The notes beneath the pieces were generated by a model that saw only the letters and a list, made by a program, of their open reading frames with translations, ran no database searches and was not told the origin of the DNA. Shown here piece after piece: positions 33,801 through 45,902 of a stretch of 64,000 nucleotides of DNA. Made by a program: the position numbers and the translations under genes. The stretch is from Oscheius tipulae (taxonomy: Eukaryota > Nematoda > Chromadorea > Rhabditida > Rhabditidae), in assembly GCA_037178975.1 (NCBI GenBank), contig JASJZH010000003.1, forward strand, positions 5,270,001 through 5,334,000, read 5' to 3'. Position 1 is the first letter of the stretch; each line of letters begins with the position of its first letter.

Positions 33801-36498
33801 TCCTCGATCTTCTTCTTCGAGAAAGCCATGTCAACAGCATTGTCGTCTCCGGGACCACCATAATTGAATTTGATTCGGTGACGAACCATATCAGAGAAGT
33901 ATTCTTTCGCTTCTTTCGAAGTGGAAGTACCTTAACCAAGCGAACTTTCACACCTCCAAAAAAATCTTACCCAATCCCTTGTAGTACTTAATACGGTACT
34001 TGTCAGAATTCGGTGTGTTGTTCTTCCACTCGTGATATTCAGGCATCGAGAAGAAGGAGAGTTCCTCTTTGCCACGGATAGCCTTGACGATAGGGGTGAT
34101 GAACTGCTCGACGAAGTTCCGTTGAATGAGACTCGGCCAGTTGTGATGGATGAAATTGATCACAAGTCCCTTGATGTGGCTTCCGTCCTGATCTTGATCG
34201 GCCATGATCATCACACTTCCGTAGCGTAAAGACTTGAAGTCTTCCTCCGTCTGGTACTTCTTCTTGTATTGTAGTCCAAGAATCTTGATCAGCGCGTTGA
34301 TTTCGACATTTTCGGACACCTGAAATACATGTTTGCAAGTACGCTGAAGCAAAAATTACCTGTTTCATATTTCCATCACGAACGTTCAGTAGTTTACCAC
34401 GCAGTGGGAATACTCCGTAACGATCTCTTCCAACTACGGCCAGTCCAGAAACGGCAAGCGTTTTGGCCGAGTCTCCCTCGGTCAGGATAAGAGTACACTG
34501 CTGCGAGTTTTTTGTTCCAGCATCGTTAGCGTCCTCGAGCTTCGGAATACCCTGAAAAAAAAACGATTTTATGGAACAAACTGCACAAAGAATCAGGTAG
34601 AGTGGTCATGTCTTCTCAGCTTCGCCTTTTGGTAATCATCTTTGTTATCTCTCGCGAGATGAAATGTCGCATATCGCCTTTAGACATGTACATTACGCTG
34701 TAGACCACGTCACTAAAGATATGCTTGTGTTAACCGTCAACAGAGCAGATTTCTGACTTCAAGTTTCCGTCATCAAATCGTTACGTGCTCATTGACTAAT
34801 TTATATTGTCATAATAGTATTCTCATCATAGAAAACAGACCACTTGAACTAAATCACAGAATACCTTCAGCTTGGTGGTCTTTTTACCACTGCATTTCTT
34901 GTTCAGGTCTTCCTGCTGCTTGAACTTGACCCATGAGAGGACAGCATCCACGACACCACATTTTTGGGCCTGTGCAGCGAACTTGTCCGAGAGGTCGCAC
35001 CTCGATCCGAAACTTTTGGCTTGAAGAGTCATCGTTTCCTTGGTCTGCGAGTCGAATGTGGGGTTTTCGATGAGACAGTTCACGAAGACCCACATGTGGT
35101 TTCGGACCTGAAACAGCCTTGTTTTGGAAACAAAGAGCATTGAATACTTGGAAAGGCTTCACATTCACGGTACTTTTTCCAACTTTCTTCTTGATAACAT
35201 CGATCATCTTGGCAATCATGGCGTCAGTAACATGATCGACGTGGCGTCCTCCTTTGGTAGTGGCGATGCTGTTGACGAAAGAGACTTGCTTAAATCCAGC
35301 CTCAGAGACAGTAAGCGCAACTTCCCAGCGACTGCCGATACTCTCGTAGACAACTTTAGCATCTTCGCCGATGTTATCCCTCGTGTACTGCTCGACATAC
35401 TGTTGGAATCCTTGAACCTGAAGATGTCACTGGGAAAGAGATAGAGTTAAGACGTACCGGTACCACTTTTCCGTTGAGATAAACCTTGACTCCTTTTGTG
35501 CTTCCAGCCACGTCGAAGGCTCTGCGCATCATCAGATGGATGATGTCATCGTCAAGCTCCGTCATTTTGAACTTGGCCAAGTCGGGTTTGAAGGTGACCT
35601 TGGTGAAATCATCGCCAGAAGAAGGTGTGATTGCGGCATCTTTCCCTTTTGTCATGTTGTTGATCCAGGTCTGCTTGAAAGCCTTCTTCGATTCGCGCGA
35701 AGATGTCTCCAGCGTGAACTCCGTGGAGAAGATGTTACATAGCTTGGCTCCGTAGCCGTTACGTCCACCAGTGACCTTCTTCTCGCTATCATCGTAGTTG
35801 GAGCTGGTCAGGAGAGTACCGAAGATGAGTTCGGGAACGTAGACGCCTTCGACCTTATGCATTTCAACAGGAACTCCGCGGCCGTTATTGAAGACAGAGA
35901 TCGTATTTTTCTCCCTGAATAAACTATTATGACAGATTTATAATAAGGGCATACTTGTTGATATCTACTTTAATGAGCGACATCTTGGGATCGCGTTGCT
36001 TATTGTCAGCAGCATTGACAAGTATCTCATCGAAAATTTTATAGAGTCCAGGAACATAGGTGATGTCCCGGGAGACGATCTTGGCCTCCTCAGGATCGTA
36101 TACCCACATCGGCTAAAATAATTTAGATTATGGACACAAGGAAAAACTAACAGCTTTGTCAGTATATTCCACAGAACCAATGTAGGTGTCTGGACGAAGC
36201 AGAATGTGTTCCAACTGGGTCTTCTTCTGGTAAATATCTTCGATGGCCATTTTCTTCTTCCCCTTGACGTTGTCCAAGTTGGTGAAGACATTCCGGTCTT
36301 CTTCGGTCATCGTATGGTTGGCATCTTCTGAAAATAAAGCTATTGGATCATTTGCAGGTAAAACGCACGAGCTTTGTCCTTTTTTGGCTTCGTCTTATTC
36401 TCCTTGGTAGATTGCGACTTGGACTCCTTCGACTTTGTGTTTTTCGGAGCTTCGAACGAGTCATCCGAGACAATGAAATCGCTTTCACTGTCGCTCAT
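30878..36498 (-). CDS. top-2: DNA topoisomerase II
   Basis: About 17 exons, roughly 1,500 residues. It starts MSDSESDFIVSDDSFEAP, 11 nt after TATTTTCAG. The GHKL ATPase domain shows LLRPDTYIGSVE, YVPGLYKIFDEILVNAADN, FNNGRGVPVE and GRNGYGAKLCNIFS. The TOPRIM domain has ILTEGDSA and MIMADQDQDGSHIKG. The winged-helix cleavage domain has SASPRYIFTKL, with the active-site tyrosine. The C-terminal region is the usual long Glu/Lys/Asp-rich tail ending SKRHIDSDSE at 30878. The enzyme passes one duplex through another for replication, condensation and segregation. All catalytic motifs are intact. Introns are mostly about 45 nt; one of about 310 nt (34553-34862) shows no extra feature. Confidence 0.97.
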
Positions 36499-37265
36499 AA
36501 TTGAGCGATCTGAAAATAGGAATGCGAATCAAATAACTGGTAGTTCGATCTGAGACAAAACGAGATTGTTAGCATAAAAATAGCTTCAAACTCCACCCAC
36601 AGCATGTTCGAAATATGCGGGGATTTACCAATAAGCGTAGAACGAGTGGACAAGTAAGCATGACATGAGCTGAAATAAAACATGTATTTTCGGAGTGGCC
36701 CTAAAAGAAGATTTCGAATAAAATTGGTTAGCGCGTTCAATATAGGGCGCGATTACTTCGCTCAGAGGATGCATCGGGGCAAAAAGTGTTCTTTTACAAG
36801 ATAAAGTAAAATTAACATTAAAACAAAGAAAAGATATATAAAAGAATTGTGAACAGGCATACAGAGAGGTGTTTTCGCGTCGGAAGCGCGACCATAAGAA
36901 AATAGGCGGCAACTTAAATTTTTGTACCAGAAAGAGAGAGGAGAGTGGAGATCATGTATACTAGCATTAGCACTTGGTCCTGCAAGCTGGGCGCAAACGT
37001 TTGGTGGACTATATAGAGAACAATATTTCAAGCTTGACTATTTTTGAAGAATTGGTTTTCTCCAATAGCCGCGAAACGAAACTCTACCGTAATTATAAAC
37101 GTCAGCTCGGAATCCTAAAATCCTCCCGCTTTTATGGACTGTGATTCCACACTTTTTGCACTGTTTCCGGCTCTTCTTTTAAATCTTAAATTCTCTTTCG
37201 AAAAAAAGGAAAATATCGCCTATCATTGTTGTATCACGCTTAGTTCTGACTTGAACAGGAGAATA
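36499..37265. other. Divergent intergenic region
   Basis: About 770 nt between top-2 and the gene at 37266. Minus-strand open frames (36495-37031) are Phe/Tyr/Leu-rich and unconserved, so probably chance. It must hold both promoters; I name no element. Confidence 0.4.
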
Positions 37266-39495
37266 ATGCCTCTTTTAGCTACCGGTCAGATGGCTACGAA
37301 CTTTGTCCCCACTAGCCTGAGAGAGGCGACCTCTGTTGGCTCGGAACGGCTATACTTCTTCCAGACGGCTTACGAAGACTATATTGCGGCACCGTCAAAT
37401 GACACCATATCAAGTTCACTCATCGCTGCTGAAAAAGAGGTAAATTAACAATTAAACTGTTGTTTAGCCTGTTGTTTCAGCTAAATATCGCCCACAGTTC
37501 CGATTTCTCCGCAATCTTGAGCAGAAGCGTCCCTTCCAAGAACGTGAAGATCGATCCCTTTGATATGGCGTCTTCAGCTTTGCTGCAGACCCACTTACGT
37601 GAACAAGGAGTCCAGTACAAGTCAGGCCTTCCATACGTCGATCTATGCGTCATTCTCGGACAGTTTGAAGAAGCTAAAGCTTTTGCTAAAACGTATCAGA
37701 AGGATTACGATGTTCTTCGTATACCTACGGGTATGCGTTTTCCTCAAGACGAGATATATACGAAACTTTAGAAAGAACGGATGGGACCTCGAAATATATG
37801 TCAGAAGCAGCTCTCGCTTTCTTCTATTGTACAAACTCTGACTCGGCTCGCCTCACCGCCCTGATCTACCGAACTGTAGACAGCAGCCAAGCAGAATACT
37901 ATCTTGTCATGGCTGAACTCTGGTCGTTGGGATTTCACTGGGATGCCTACTGTCTCGCGAAGCTCAAATATCCTGATGCCTTCTTCACGGTGGATCTAGC
38001 GAAGAGGCTCAAAGAACTTCTTCCTCAATCCGAATCCTCTGGAAGCCGCAGCTGTGCCCTTCAAGAAATGCTCAAGAGTGATTCCTTCAACGGCTTTACC
38101 GACGACATCTTTCGAGAGCAAGATCCTGTTCGTTTATCCCAGTCGTTCTCATGCAATCCAATCTTTTAGATCTGGCTCTATCGTTTGCTGAAATGCTTAA
38201 TCATGAAGAACGAGCTGTGTTCTGACGAGTCGAGGAGGCTGAACGGGCGCATGAAGGCTGCTGTCATTCTACGTCAACTCGCTGTCAGCATCATCATCAA
38301 AATAGGACATACTGAAGCTGTCGCGATACTCGGAGACATGCTCGCGTTTCTGAAGACAAAGCCGGCTCTTCTTGGGGACTTGTTCAATCTCAAGGAGCGC
38401 ATGCTTTTGGAGAAATGTATTGGTATGCTCGGTGCCGTCTACAGTGCCATATCGCGAGTTTCTTTCACGAATGGTTCGGCTAACAATCAAGGTACTGTGG
38501 GTCGTCCGTTCTCTTATCAAAGCTACTTCAGCTCTGGTGAAAGACATCAAAGATACGTGGCATATGCTCGTCCCTGATCTCTGGCGAGAGAGCGCACATC
38601 GAGACGCTTTGAAGGACCTGGGATCTTCTCTGGGACATTCTCTCTCGTCCATAGAGAGGTGCTTCGTGGCTCCGTATCAAACCAAAGCGGCCAGTTCCGT
38701 ACATCTGCTGTTTTTAATCCCTCCCAGTTTAGAACTTCCTCAAGCATTCAATCAATTTCTTGTGCGATCTCGTTGGCTCTCCAAACGCGTCTTCTCAGGA
38801 CATGGAAGGACCTGCTGAGCAGAAGTTCACCAAGCTCATTGACGACCTTGGACTGCTACAATCTGCCACACCAAAACGTCCTCGTCTCGAAGTCAAAAGT
38901 GACGTAGTCTTCCTTATTCTAATCAAATCGTGTTTAGAAGAACAGAAGTCAGAGGGAGGAGCCAGCAGTGTTCCGGGCTCTGCCGGTGACACCCGTGTCG
39001 GTTTCAATGACCTATTATGCAATCAAAAGCCTTCACTGTCTCGATACCCAGCTAACACCGTTGTGGCGTTCCAATCTGGCGGGTTTGAGGTCGAAGATGG
39101 CAAGCCAAGCAACTTCGGCAAATGGGCTCTGCCGAAACCTCAAAATAACCGAGGAAGTGGCAATGGAAATCAGCCTTTCCGTGGAAGTTAGTGACTTGCA
39201 TCAATTATACTTCTACGCTAATTTTCCAGATAATCTGAATAAGTCGTTCGGCGCTCAACAATTGAATTCGTACAGAGGAGGAAATGGCTACAATCGAGGA
39301 GGTCAGTGTTGTTCTTCAATATTTGCTAAGATGGTTTTTCAGCCAATCTAAACAGTTCCTTTGCTCAGAATACTGGTGGCCACCGGAATGGAAACGGTTT
39401 GTCCCGTGGTGGAGGTTAGTCACATTGCAATAGTTTGTAAACTTTGCTCATTTCCAGACAATCTCAACAAATCGATGCATTGTGGCAATTTTTGA
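37266..39495 (+). CDS. Unrecognised helical protein with Gly/Asn/Arg-rich tail
   Basis: Starts MPLLATGQMATNFVPTSLRE, 7 nt after GAACAG. About 500 residues of helical, Leu/Ala-rich sequence follow: GQFEEAKAFAKTYQKDYDVL, AELWSLGFHWDAYCLAKLKY, MLGAVYSAISRVSF and VPDLWRESAHRDALKDLGSS. This looks like an alpha-solenoid, but I cannot name the family; Sec16 and nucleoporin-type solenoids were considered without support. The end is a set of small exons of one pattern, each giving (D/A)NLN(K/S)S... and a Gly/Asn/Arg-rich stretch (NSYRGGNGYNRGG, HRNGNGLSRGG), stopping at 39493-39495. Such tails bind RNA or mediate condensation. Several central joins (38500-39060) are uncertain. A poly(A) signal is at 39572-39577. 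Confidence 0.6.
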
Positions 39496-39759
39496 TTGAT
39501 GTATTTTCGCACCTTACCTCACTTTGTAAATCTTTCTCATAGTATTCATACTAACTATCTCACTATTTTGCAATAAATTGTCATGCTCTATCTTGTGTAT
39601 CACTTTTTTGCGAACTCTGTGAAGTGAAGGACGGCCTGTGATCCCTCTATGCACAGCTGATCAGATTGACGTTTAAAATCTGATCTATCAAGGATCCTTT
39701 CAACGCAAAATCAAGGTCATTGTTCTATCCTGTTTTCTTACTCTCGACTCAATTCTGTC

Positions 39760-41150
39760 TCTAGAGAAGATCATACAGATGAAGGTCTAAACAAACCGAT
39801 TCGCCTACAAAACCTGCGTCAGATGAAACGCATCTTTGCGAAAAAAGTTATTGCCAACCAGTCGCTTACGCTACTCGCGGTCAGTACTAGTTTTGCAGCT
39901 TGAGTTGTCAAGTCTAATCTAGGATAATACTTGGCAGAAAAGACTACACGAATTGTGTCCGGTGTAATTCGGAATAATACTTGACATGTGTTAAGGATAG
40001 ATGCCTTTTGCTATTTTTAAAGGTAGGATTTTGGGTGGCAAGTCAGCTTTGAGTGCCCACTAGAGCATTGCTTTTGGCGGAGGAAATCCAATCACATCGA
40101 ACTGTCGGTCCACTTCAAGCCAGTGCTAGTTCTTTTTCCGTCTAAAGGCATCTTTTTCCAAGCCATCTAAAGAAACTACCGACGGACGACTGGCTCTTCT
40201 ATCTCGTGCTAACTGCTACAAAACCGACAGAATTGGAGAAGATCATACAGAAGAAGGACGACGAGATTACACAGCTTCGAGGTGAAAATTCTTTCCTGAT
40301 CCGACAGTTGGCTCCTCGCAAGCCCAAAGATGTCATTGTGGAAAGCAAGATGGGCGTTTCCCAGTGACCGAAGAGAACGGAAAAACCCAACTAGATCACG
40401 TGCACTTGTTCCTCCACCAGATGTTAGTTTATAATATCAAACAGGCTGTCATTGTGGAGAGTCTCGGCATTTCGTGCACTCCGCATAACAATTGGATTTC
40501 TACAACATCCCCTGCCAAGTTGATCTTGAAACTTACAAATGTCGGAACGGAGGCTTGCGTCGTCAACAACTGTGAGAAAGAAAGAAAGGACTGTAGACTA
40601 ACTCTGCCGGCATCAGGAGAAGAGACCGTCACGCTGAGCCGTAGAATGGTGAAAAGTGCTGTGCAAATAGATCACAAGTGTCTGCTTCTATAAAATTTTT
40701 TTTTAAGCTAATTACATCGAACTGTCGGAAGTCGAAGCCAGTTCCTTTTCATCAAAACCCGATCTACACGTACGCAGAGCACCTCAAAGTCGTGGTGGAA
40801 AGTTTTCTGAGAATTCCATCCGGCTGCTCGTATGAACTTTCGGAAGGATGTATATGCATCGATGAATCCTATGAGTGTCGCGACTGCGAAAGTGGCGTTC
40901 TCGCTCAAAGAAAAAGAGAAAAGGACGCACTTGTCATCTCAAGAAAAGATGGTCATAACTTCAGCTTCCTGCTGTGTCTAACTCGTAGTCTTAAAATAAA
41001 GTGTACAATTTTGGCCTTGTTTTTGCACCTCTTATGTTCCCGCCGAGTGTCGACCATCTGGTCAAATCAACTCATCCAAAAGAAGTCTTCGACGCGCCAG
41101 TATCCAGGTCGGACCCGCCGACGAGTTGGAAAAAGCGGCTTTGCTAGCTA
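39760..41150 (+). pseudogene. Degenerate tandem gene fragments, possibly MSP-like
   Basis: Several short motifs recur in different frames. LEKIIQ is at about 39765 (followed soon by a stop) and 40231 (LEKIIQKKDDEITQLRGENS). VIVES-type motifs are at 40332, 40448 and 40789. N(H/Y)IELS is at about 40090 and 40710. One open frame (40364-40693) contains SPAKLILKLTNVGTEACVV, which resembles the MSP/VAP domain edge, and ends at 40693. The repeats, frame changes and stops suggest a decayed tandem duplication of a coiled-coil plus MSP-like gene, though a live fast-evolving gene with unusual splicing cannot be excluded. Confidence 0.4.
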
Positions 41151-41248
41151 ATTGGATAAAATCTAGGAGGGAAATGGCAATGGTCGACAAGAACATTTAT
41201 AGGTAAAAAAAATTATAAAAAGTAAAAAGTAAAACACGTATCGCAGAA

Positions 41249-43838
41249 TTATTGTACAAATTTGTTGGTGTAGGAAACTTCAGGAACAGGAGCGATCGGT
41301 TCCGGTAGAGTTGGAGCTTCGGTAGTCTCTCCCTGTTCGTCAGTATGCACAGGATTGTTAAAAGTCTAAATTGCGCGCGTTAGCGAAAAAAAAATAGTGC
41401 AAAACTAACCACAATAGTAGGAGGTGAGGAATCTCGAAGCTGGGAGTGAACCTTGTCAATAGTCGTCCTGGTGAAGTCGCTGGCCTTGTCGATAGTTGAC
41501 TTGGTGAGCTCATTGAAGGCAGCATTTTTTCGATACAAGTAGACGAAGGCTACAGACATGGCCATAGTGATCAGCATGAGAAACCAGAAGATGCTCCATC
41601 CAGACGTGGAAGCCGAATCATCGACGAAACTGTCCTTCTCTCCCATCGAGCGTTTAGTAGGAACGCAAGTGTTGTGCTCGTTCGAATAGAACATCTCCTC
41701 TGGGCAGATACACGACGCTCGAACAGATTCTTTGGTGCCAGGAACCGGGACGCACATGGCCATTGATATACAGGCACCATTCTCGCAAGGATTTCTTCCG
41801 ATGCCGTTCTGGAATTGCAACAATGAGTCAATGAACAATAAGTATACCTGGAAGCTAGGATGTTGAATAGCGATTCCATTGGGGTACATAGAGAAGTGAT
41901 GCATTGTGTCAGGTGTCGAATGATGCTCCGAAATCTCGACAAACTTCAGTGTTTCGGTCTCCCAGTCGGTCCAATAGAGTCGGCCGTCGAAGAAGGCTAT
42001 ATGGTAGGGCTGGTGGACTCCACGGCTCAGGACAACGTGTCGTTCATGGTTAGCAAGCGTGATCTTCTCGATCATCGCAGCATCACCGAAATACAGTTCA
42101 TTTCTGATGGGATCGAGCGCAAGGCCGCGAGGAGATTCCAACTTGTTATCAAGCAGCACACGAGCCTAAAACAATGCGGATGATTGGTGTAAGAAAGACG
42201 TACATCAGCACCATCCATGGAGGCAGACATGATTCGGAACTTGTTGTTGAAACCTTCCATCCAGTACATCATACCAGAGGCCGGGTTAAGCGCCAGACCA
42301 CGATACAGTTGCTTCTTCGAGTGGTCATTTGGATGAGAAGTTTGTCCTTCGAGGATTCTTCGGCAGTTGGATGCATTAGATGAACACATGTATATTCCGG
42401 GAGCTTCAGCAGGAGCTGAATTGATAGATTTATAAGCCGACTCAGTAAATAACCTTGTTGTGTGTAGTAAACATTGCCAGACATGTAGTCGGTAGCAACA
42501 TACTCCAGGCCAGTGATATTTTCGCGGATAACAGTAAGGTGATCTTCCTTGTAGACCATCAAATCTCCGACATTCCCTGAGGACGAAACAACGTAAAGTT
42601 GTTTGCTGAGAGTATTGTAATCGAGGTTCTTGGCAATACGGTGAGATCCCAGTCGCGTGATCGTCTGGTATGCTACTTTGGAATGAGCCGGATCCGAAAG
42701 AGGCATTCGACGAATCTGAATCGGATGATATTAGCAGCTGAGTCTGTGCACACCTCAGAGCCAATAGCTAGGAAGATTTGACCTTCGTCAGGTCGTTCGA
42801 CATGGCAACTATGTCCGTCCTTGGCAAGCTTGTATCCAGCCAAGCAGTAGCACTTGTATTGCTGTCCGTCAACATTACAACCATGCTGGCATTTGGATTT
42901 GCAAAGCTCCTCGATAGGCAGAACTTTGAAGATATCAGACATATCAGTCTCGTCATTTTCGCAGCCCACCTCGTCACTTCCGTCATCACAATCGGCTTCT
43001 GCGTCGCAAACCCAGTACGTTGGGATGCAGGCAGAGTTGTCCTGTAAAATTATGATAAGATAAATCAGAACTCGCGACACCTTGCAACGCTGATGTCCGA
43101 AAGGACAGAAAGAAATTTCGGCGGGAAGAGAGGAAGACATTATGCTTGTTGTCGAGTCCACGTGGGTCTTGCATCCCTGCTCATCGTCTCCATCGGGACA
43201 ATCCTAAAAAGAACGAAATTTAGATGGAAAAACCAAACGCACTTTGACACCATCACAAACGGCCTCCTGTGAAATACATTGATGTCCACTCTTACAGGAA
43301 AACCTCGAGTCAGGACAATCGTTTGTATGTGAAAGGAATGTTAAAGGAGCTTCTTCTGTGTCATCGGTCGAGCGCAGATGAGAGATGTCATAGCCTTCAC
43401 ACTCATGCTCGTCGTGTCCTCCCATACAGTCAATTTCGCCGTCGCACTTGAAGCTCTTGGAAATGCAAGCACCGTCGCGGCACATCATCTGTCCGGGTGA
43501 GCAGTCGTGAAGATAGGAGCATGCAGCCTCGTCCTAAAATAAATCCAGAACTTATGGTTTACAGAGGGAAACTGACAGAGCTGTCTTCGCAGTCTCCTAT
43601 GTTATCGCAGTGCCATTCTAATGGGATGCATCTTCTTGTCGTTCCTACTTTGCAGTCAAAATGAATCGAAGAATTGCAAGGAGATATCGGTGACAACAGC
43701 ACTGCCTGCAAATAAAAAATATAGTCAAAACGATCAAAAAATGACATGACTGCAAAACAGCGCAGTAAACTCGAGAAATCTCACCTGTGGCAGGACGCCT
43801 AGCAGAAGAAACGTTCCAAAGCTTGAAGAAAAACCCAT
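41249..43838 (-). CDS. LDL-receptor-like transmembrane protein
   Basis: About 730 residues. Signal peptide MGFSSSFGTFLLLGVLPQ. At least four LDLa repeats follow with the Cys and acidic pattern (CDNIGDCEDSSDE, CDGEIDCMGGHDEHEC, CDGVKDCPDGDDEQGC, CDAEADCDDGSDEVGC), then an EGF-like module (CKSKCQHGCNVDGQQYKCYC) and a YWTD-type beta-propeller, degenerate in places (GMMYWMEGFNNKFR, GRLYWTDWETETLKF). Another EGF-like module and one membrane helix (WSIFWFLMLITMAMSVAFVYL) come next. The cytoplasmic tail has TFNNPVH, close to the F-x-N-P-x-Y endocytic signal but with His for Tyr. The architecture is that of lipoprotein/yolk-type endocytic receptors; the ligand is unknown. Confidence 0.88.
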
Positions 43839-44200
43839 GACAGCCGAATATGCTGGCCGAAACTCAGTGAAGAGAATAAAAAATATCGGTGCACAGTCGG
43901 CGAATGAACTTTTTTGGCGCCCAAACTGCTATCTTCGTTGACCAAGCTTTACGCGCGAATTCAAACGGCATATTTCTTCTAATAATAGCACTCCCTTACG
44001 TAAGAAATACGCAATAAGGTATTCGCGTTTTTCGGGGAGAAGAGGATTTTTTCTGACTTTCTGATGCTCTGCATAGTTGTAGCCCGTAACCTGCTCTTCA
44101 ACTATGGGGGGTGCTTATATTAAAGCTTCTATTCAGTTTTTTGGATTTGTTTATCTCCAGCCTTCGGCAAGGCACACTTTTTTTTCTCTTCCTTATTAAT

Positions 44201-44323
44201 ATGGCAGAACACAACATCGAAAGCAGGGTTCAGATTCATTGTAAGTAATCTTCTACACAAATCTCGCTAGACCAACGAAAAAGTTCTTCTACCCGTATCG
44301 GTTTAATGGCAAACGACATTTGA
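44201..44323 (+). CDS. Possible two-exon micropeptide gene
   Basis: ATG at 44201 after a pyrimidine-rich run. Exon 44201-44240, then a perfect GTAAGT donor, a 30-nt candidate intron to CTAG (44270), and a second exon to TGA at 44321-44323, giving a 30-residue basic peptide (MAEHNIESRVQIH, then YQRKSSSTRIGL). The intron would be shorter than any other here, and no poly(A) signal follows. It might instead be the first exon of something I cannot extend. The rest of 43839-44393 looks empty. Confidence 0.2.
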
Positions 44324-44393
44324 CTATGTATTTACGTCCGTGAGTATCCAGATCGGATCTGCCATTGAGTGGAGACCATGTTTCCAAAACATG

Positions 44394-45902
44394 TTAGTTC
44401 CAGTACCGCATTAGGATCAGCGGGGTGAAATGTTCGGAATCTGAACAGAGTTGACGTGGCTTTTCAACTCTCACCCACCGGCAATATGGAAAGTCTACAA
44501 GGATTCCTTGGTCGCCCATTAGACCAGCCCGCGCGGCCACAGTTCGAAACTCGCTGATCGTGAAAGTGGCGTTGAAATGGATTCCTCGTATTATCCACGG
44601 CGAGAGTAGCCCTCTCCAACCCTGAAATGTGTTCATTTCCCAAACTCTGTCTCTTTTGGAACATACTCGAAGAAATGAGATCATGTCTTCAGCCGAAATC
44701 AAAGATATCACTTGAGGACATTCACTGTAGACTCGGAATTCGAGGCAGTGTTGATGACTGGTAAGAAGACTAGTAAGCACAGTTCCTATGATGGTTGTTT
44801 TTGGATGAACAAGTTCTCTAAACCATTAATATCAACCCAGAGGATATTCTCGAGTTCCTGACGATGAGTTGGGTCCAGCTTCAAATGGAGATACCGCACT
44901 TGACTCAAGTCCACGTGTTCCTGAACCTTGTTTGGTAAGTCTGCCTAATTTTAAAAAATACCAAAGCGTTTCCTTCTCCGAAGCACTCAGTTGCTGTCAT
45001 GTTCTCCAAAATGAGATTCTTTATCCTCAGCGAATAAAGTCTCTTCCGCGATAGTGGACCAAAACACCACGGGAAATTGAGACTGTGGGAGGTCAGAAGT
45101 AAAGACCTGAAGGATATACTTTTTAGTAGCGAGATTTGTACTCACTTCAAGTCGACTTCTGTACAAACCCTGAAACAAAAGTCCATGATGTGAGCAAATT
45201 TCTCGTCAGTGGCTCTGGCAGTTGTCCTCCTTCCGATCTTTCTTACGTCGAACCGAATAGCTTCGATCCTCATATACTTCAGAAGACCCTCTACTACAGT
45301 TGAGTCTGCCTTGACCGGTCGTCGTTGATCGTCGGCACTTTCCCATTCACACTCCATCAGGCCAACTCTGTGAGTCAAGTACAGCTGAGTCCAGTTCCCA
45401 TTCGCTCTCCAACAGCACTTCAGCTTGTTCTTGTAATCTAAACCGAAAAATTGCTCATGGTCAGAGACAGACTTACCTGCTTTCGTATCGTCGAAGACCG
45501 TAAAAGTGTACTGTATCATTGGATGTCTTCCATCGACAGACTCGTCGGTCGGATCCATGTCCATCACGTCGACACGGCAATGTGCTGGTACTCTAGAACC
45601 AGAGTAAGAGTTGTTCTCTGATAACTTACAGTTTCATCTTTCGAAGGTTTTGCTGTATTATTGTTCGCCATCGATAGTTCACTCTGCTGGCTGAGAATAC
45701 CAGCGATTTGGAATCGAGCAAGCAGAAGATCTGGAATTTTATGAATTCAATCAAACAGTTCGGCTCTGTTAGCTAAACAGAAAGTACGCAACAGTCTTGT
45801 TGAACCACTCGAACAGTAAGTTCCAATGATGAACCGTACCTTGACAAGAATCTCCACCGGAAGTTGACCGAAGGGACTCTCGTCCCCTGTGTTCGAACTC
45901 AT
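44394..45902 (-). CDS. F-box protein (nematode-type)
   Basis: Several exons, about 380 residues. It starts MSSNTGDESPFGQLPVEIL, about 17 nt after TTTTTAG. The F-box spans the first intron: FGQLPVEILVK, then IFCLLDSKSLVFSASRVNYR and W-R-T-I-I (about residues 11-50). It would bind Skp1 in an SCF ubiquitin ligase. The C-terminal two thirds (for example VEGLLKYMRIEAIRFDVRK, HIMDFCFRVCTEVDLK, ISAEDMISFLR) resemble the helix-strand repeats of nematode F-box associated/FTH regions, which evolve fast and choose substrates. I cannot name an orthologue. The family is very expanded in rhabditids. Confidence 0.7.

Noticed and set aside
37266-39495. Assignment as Sec16 or a nucleoporin
   Set aside because: Only the general helical character agrees; no signature segment of either family could be aligned by eye.
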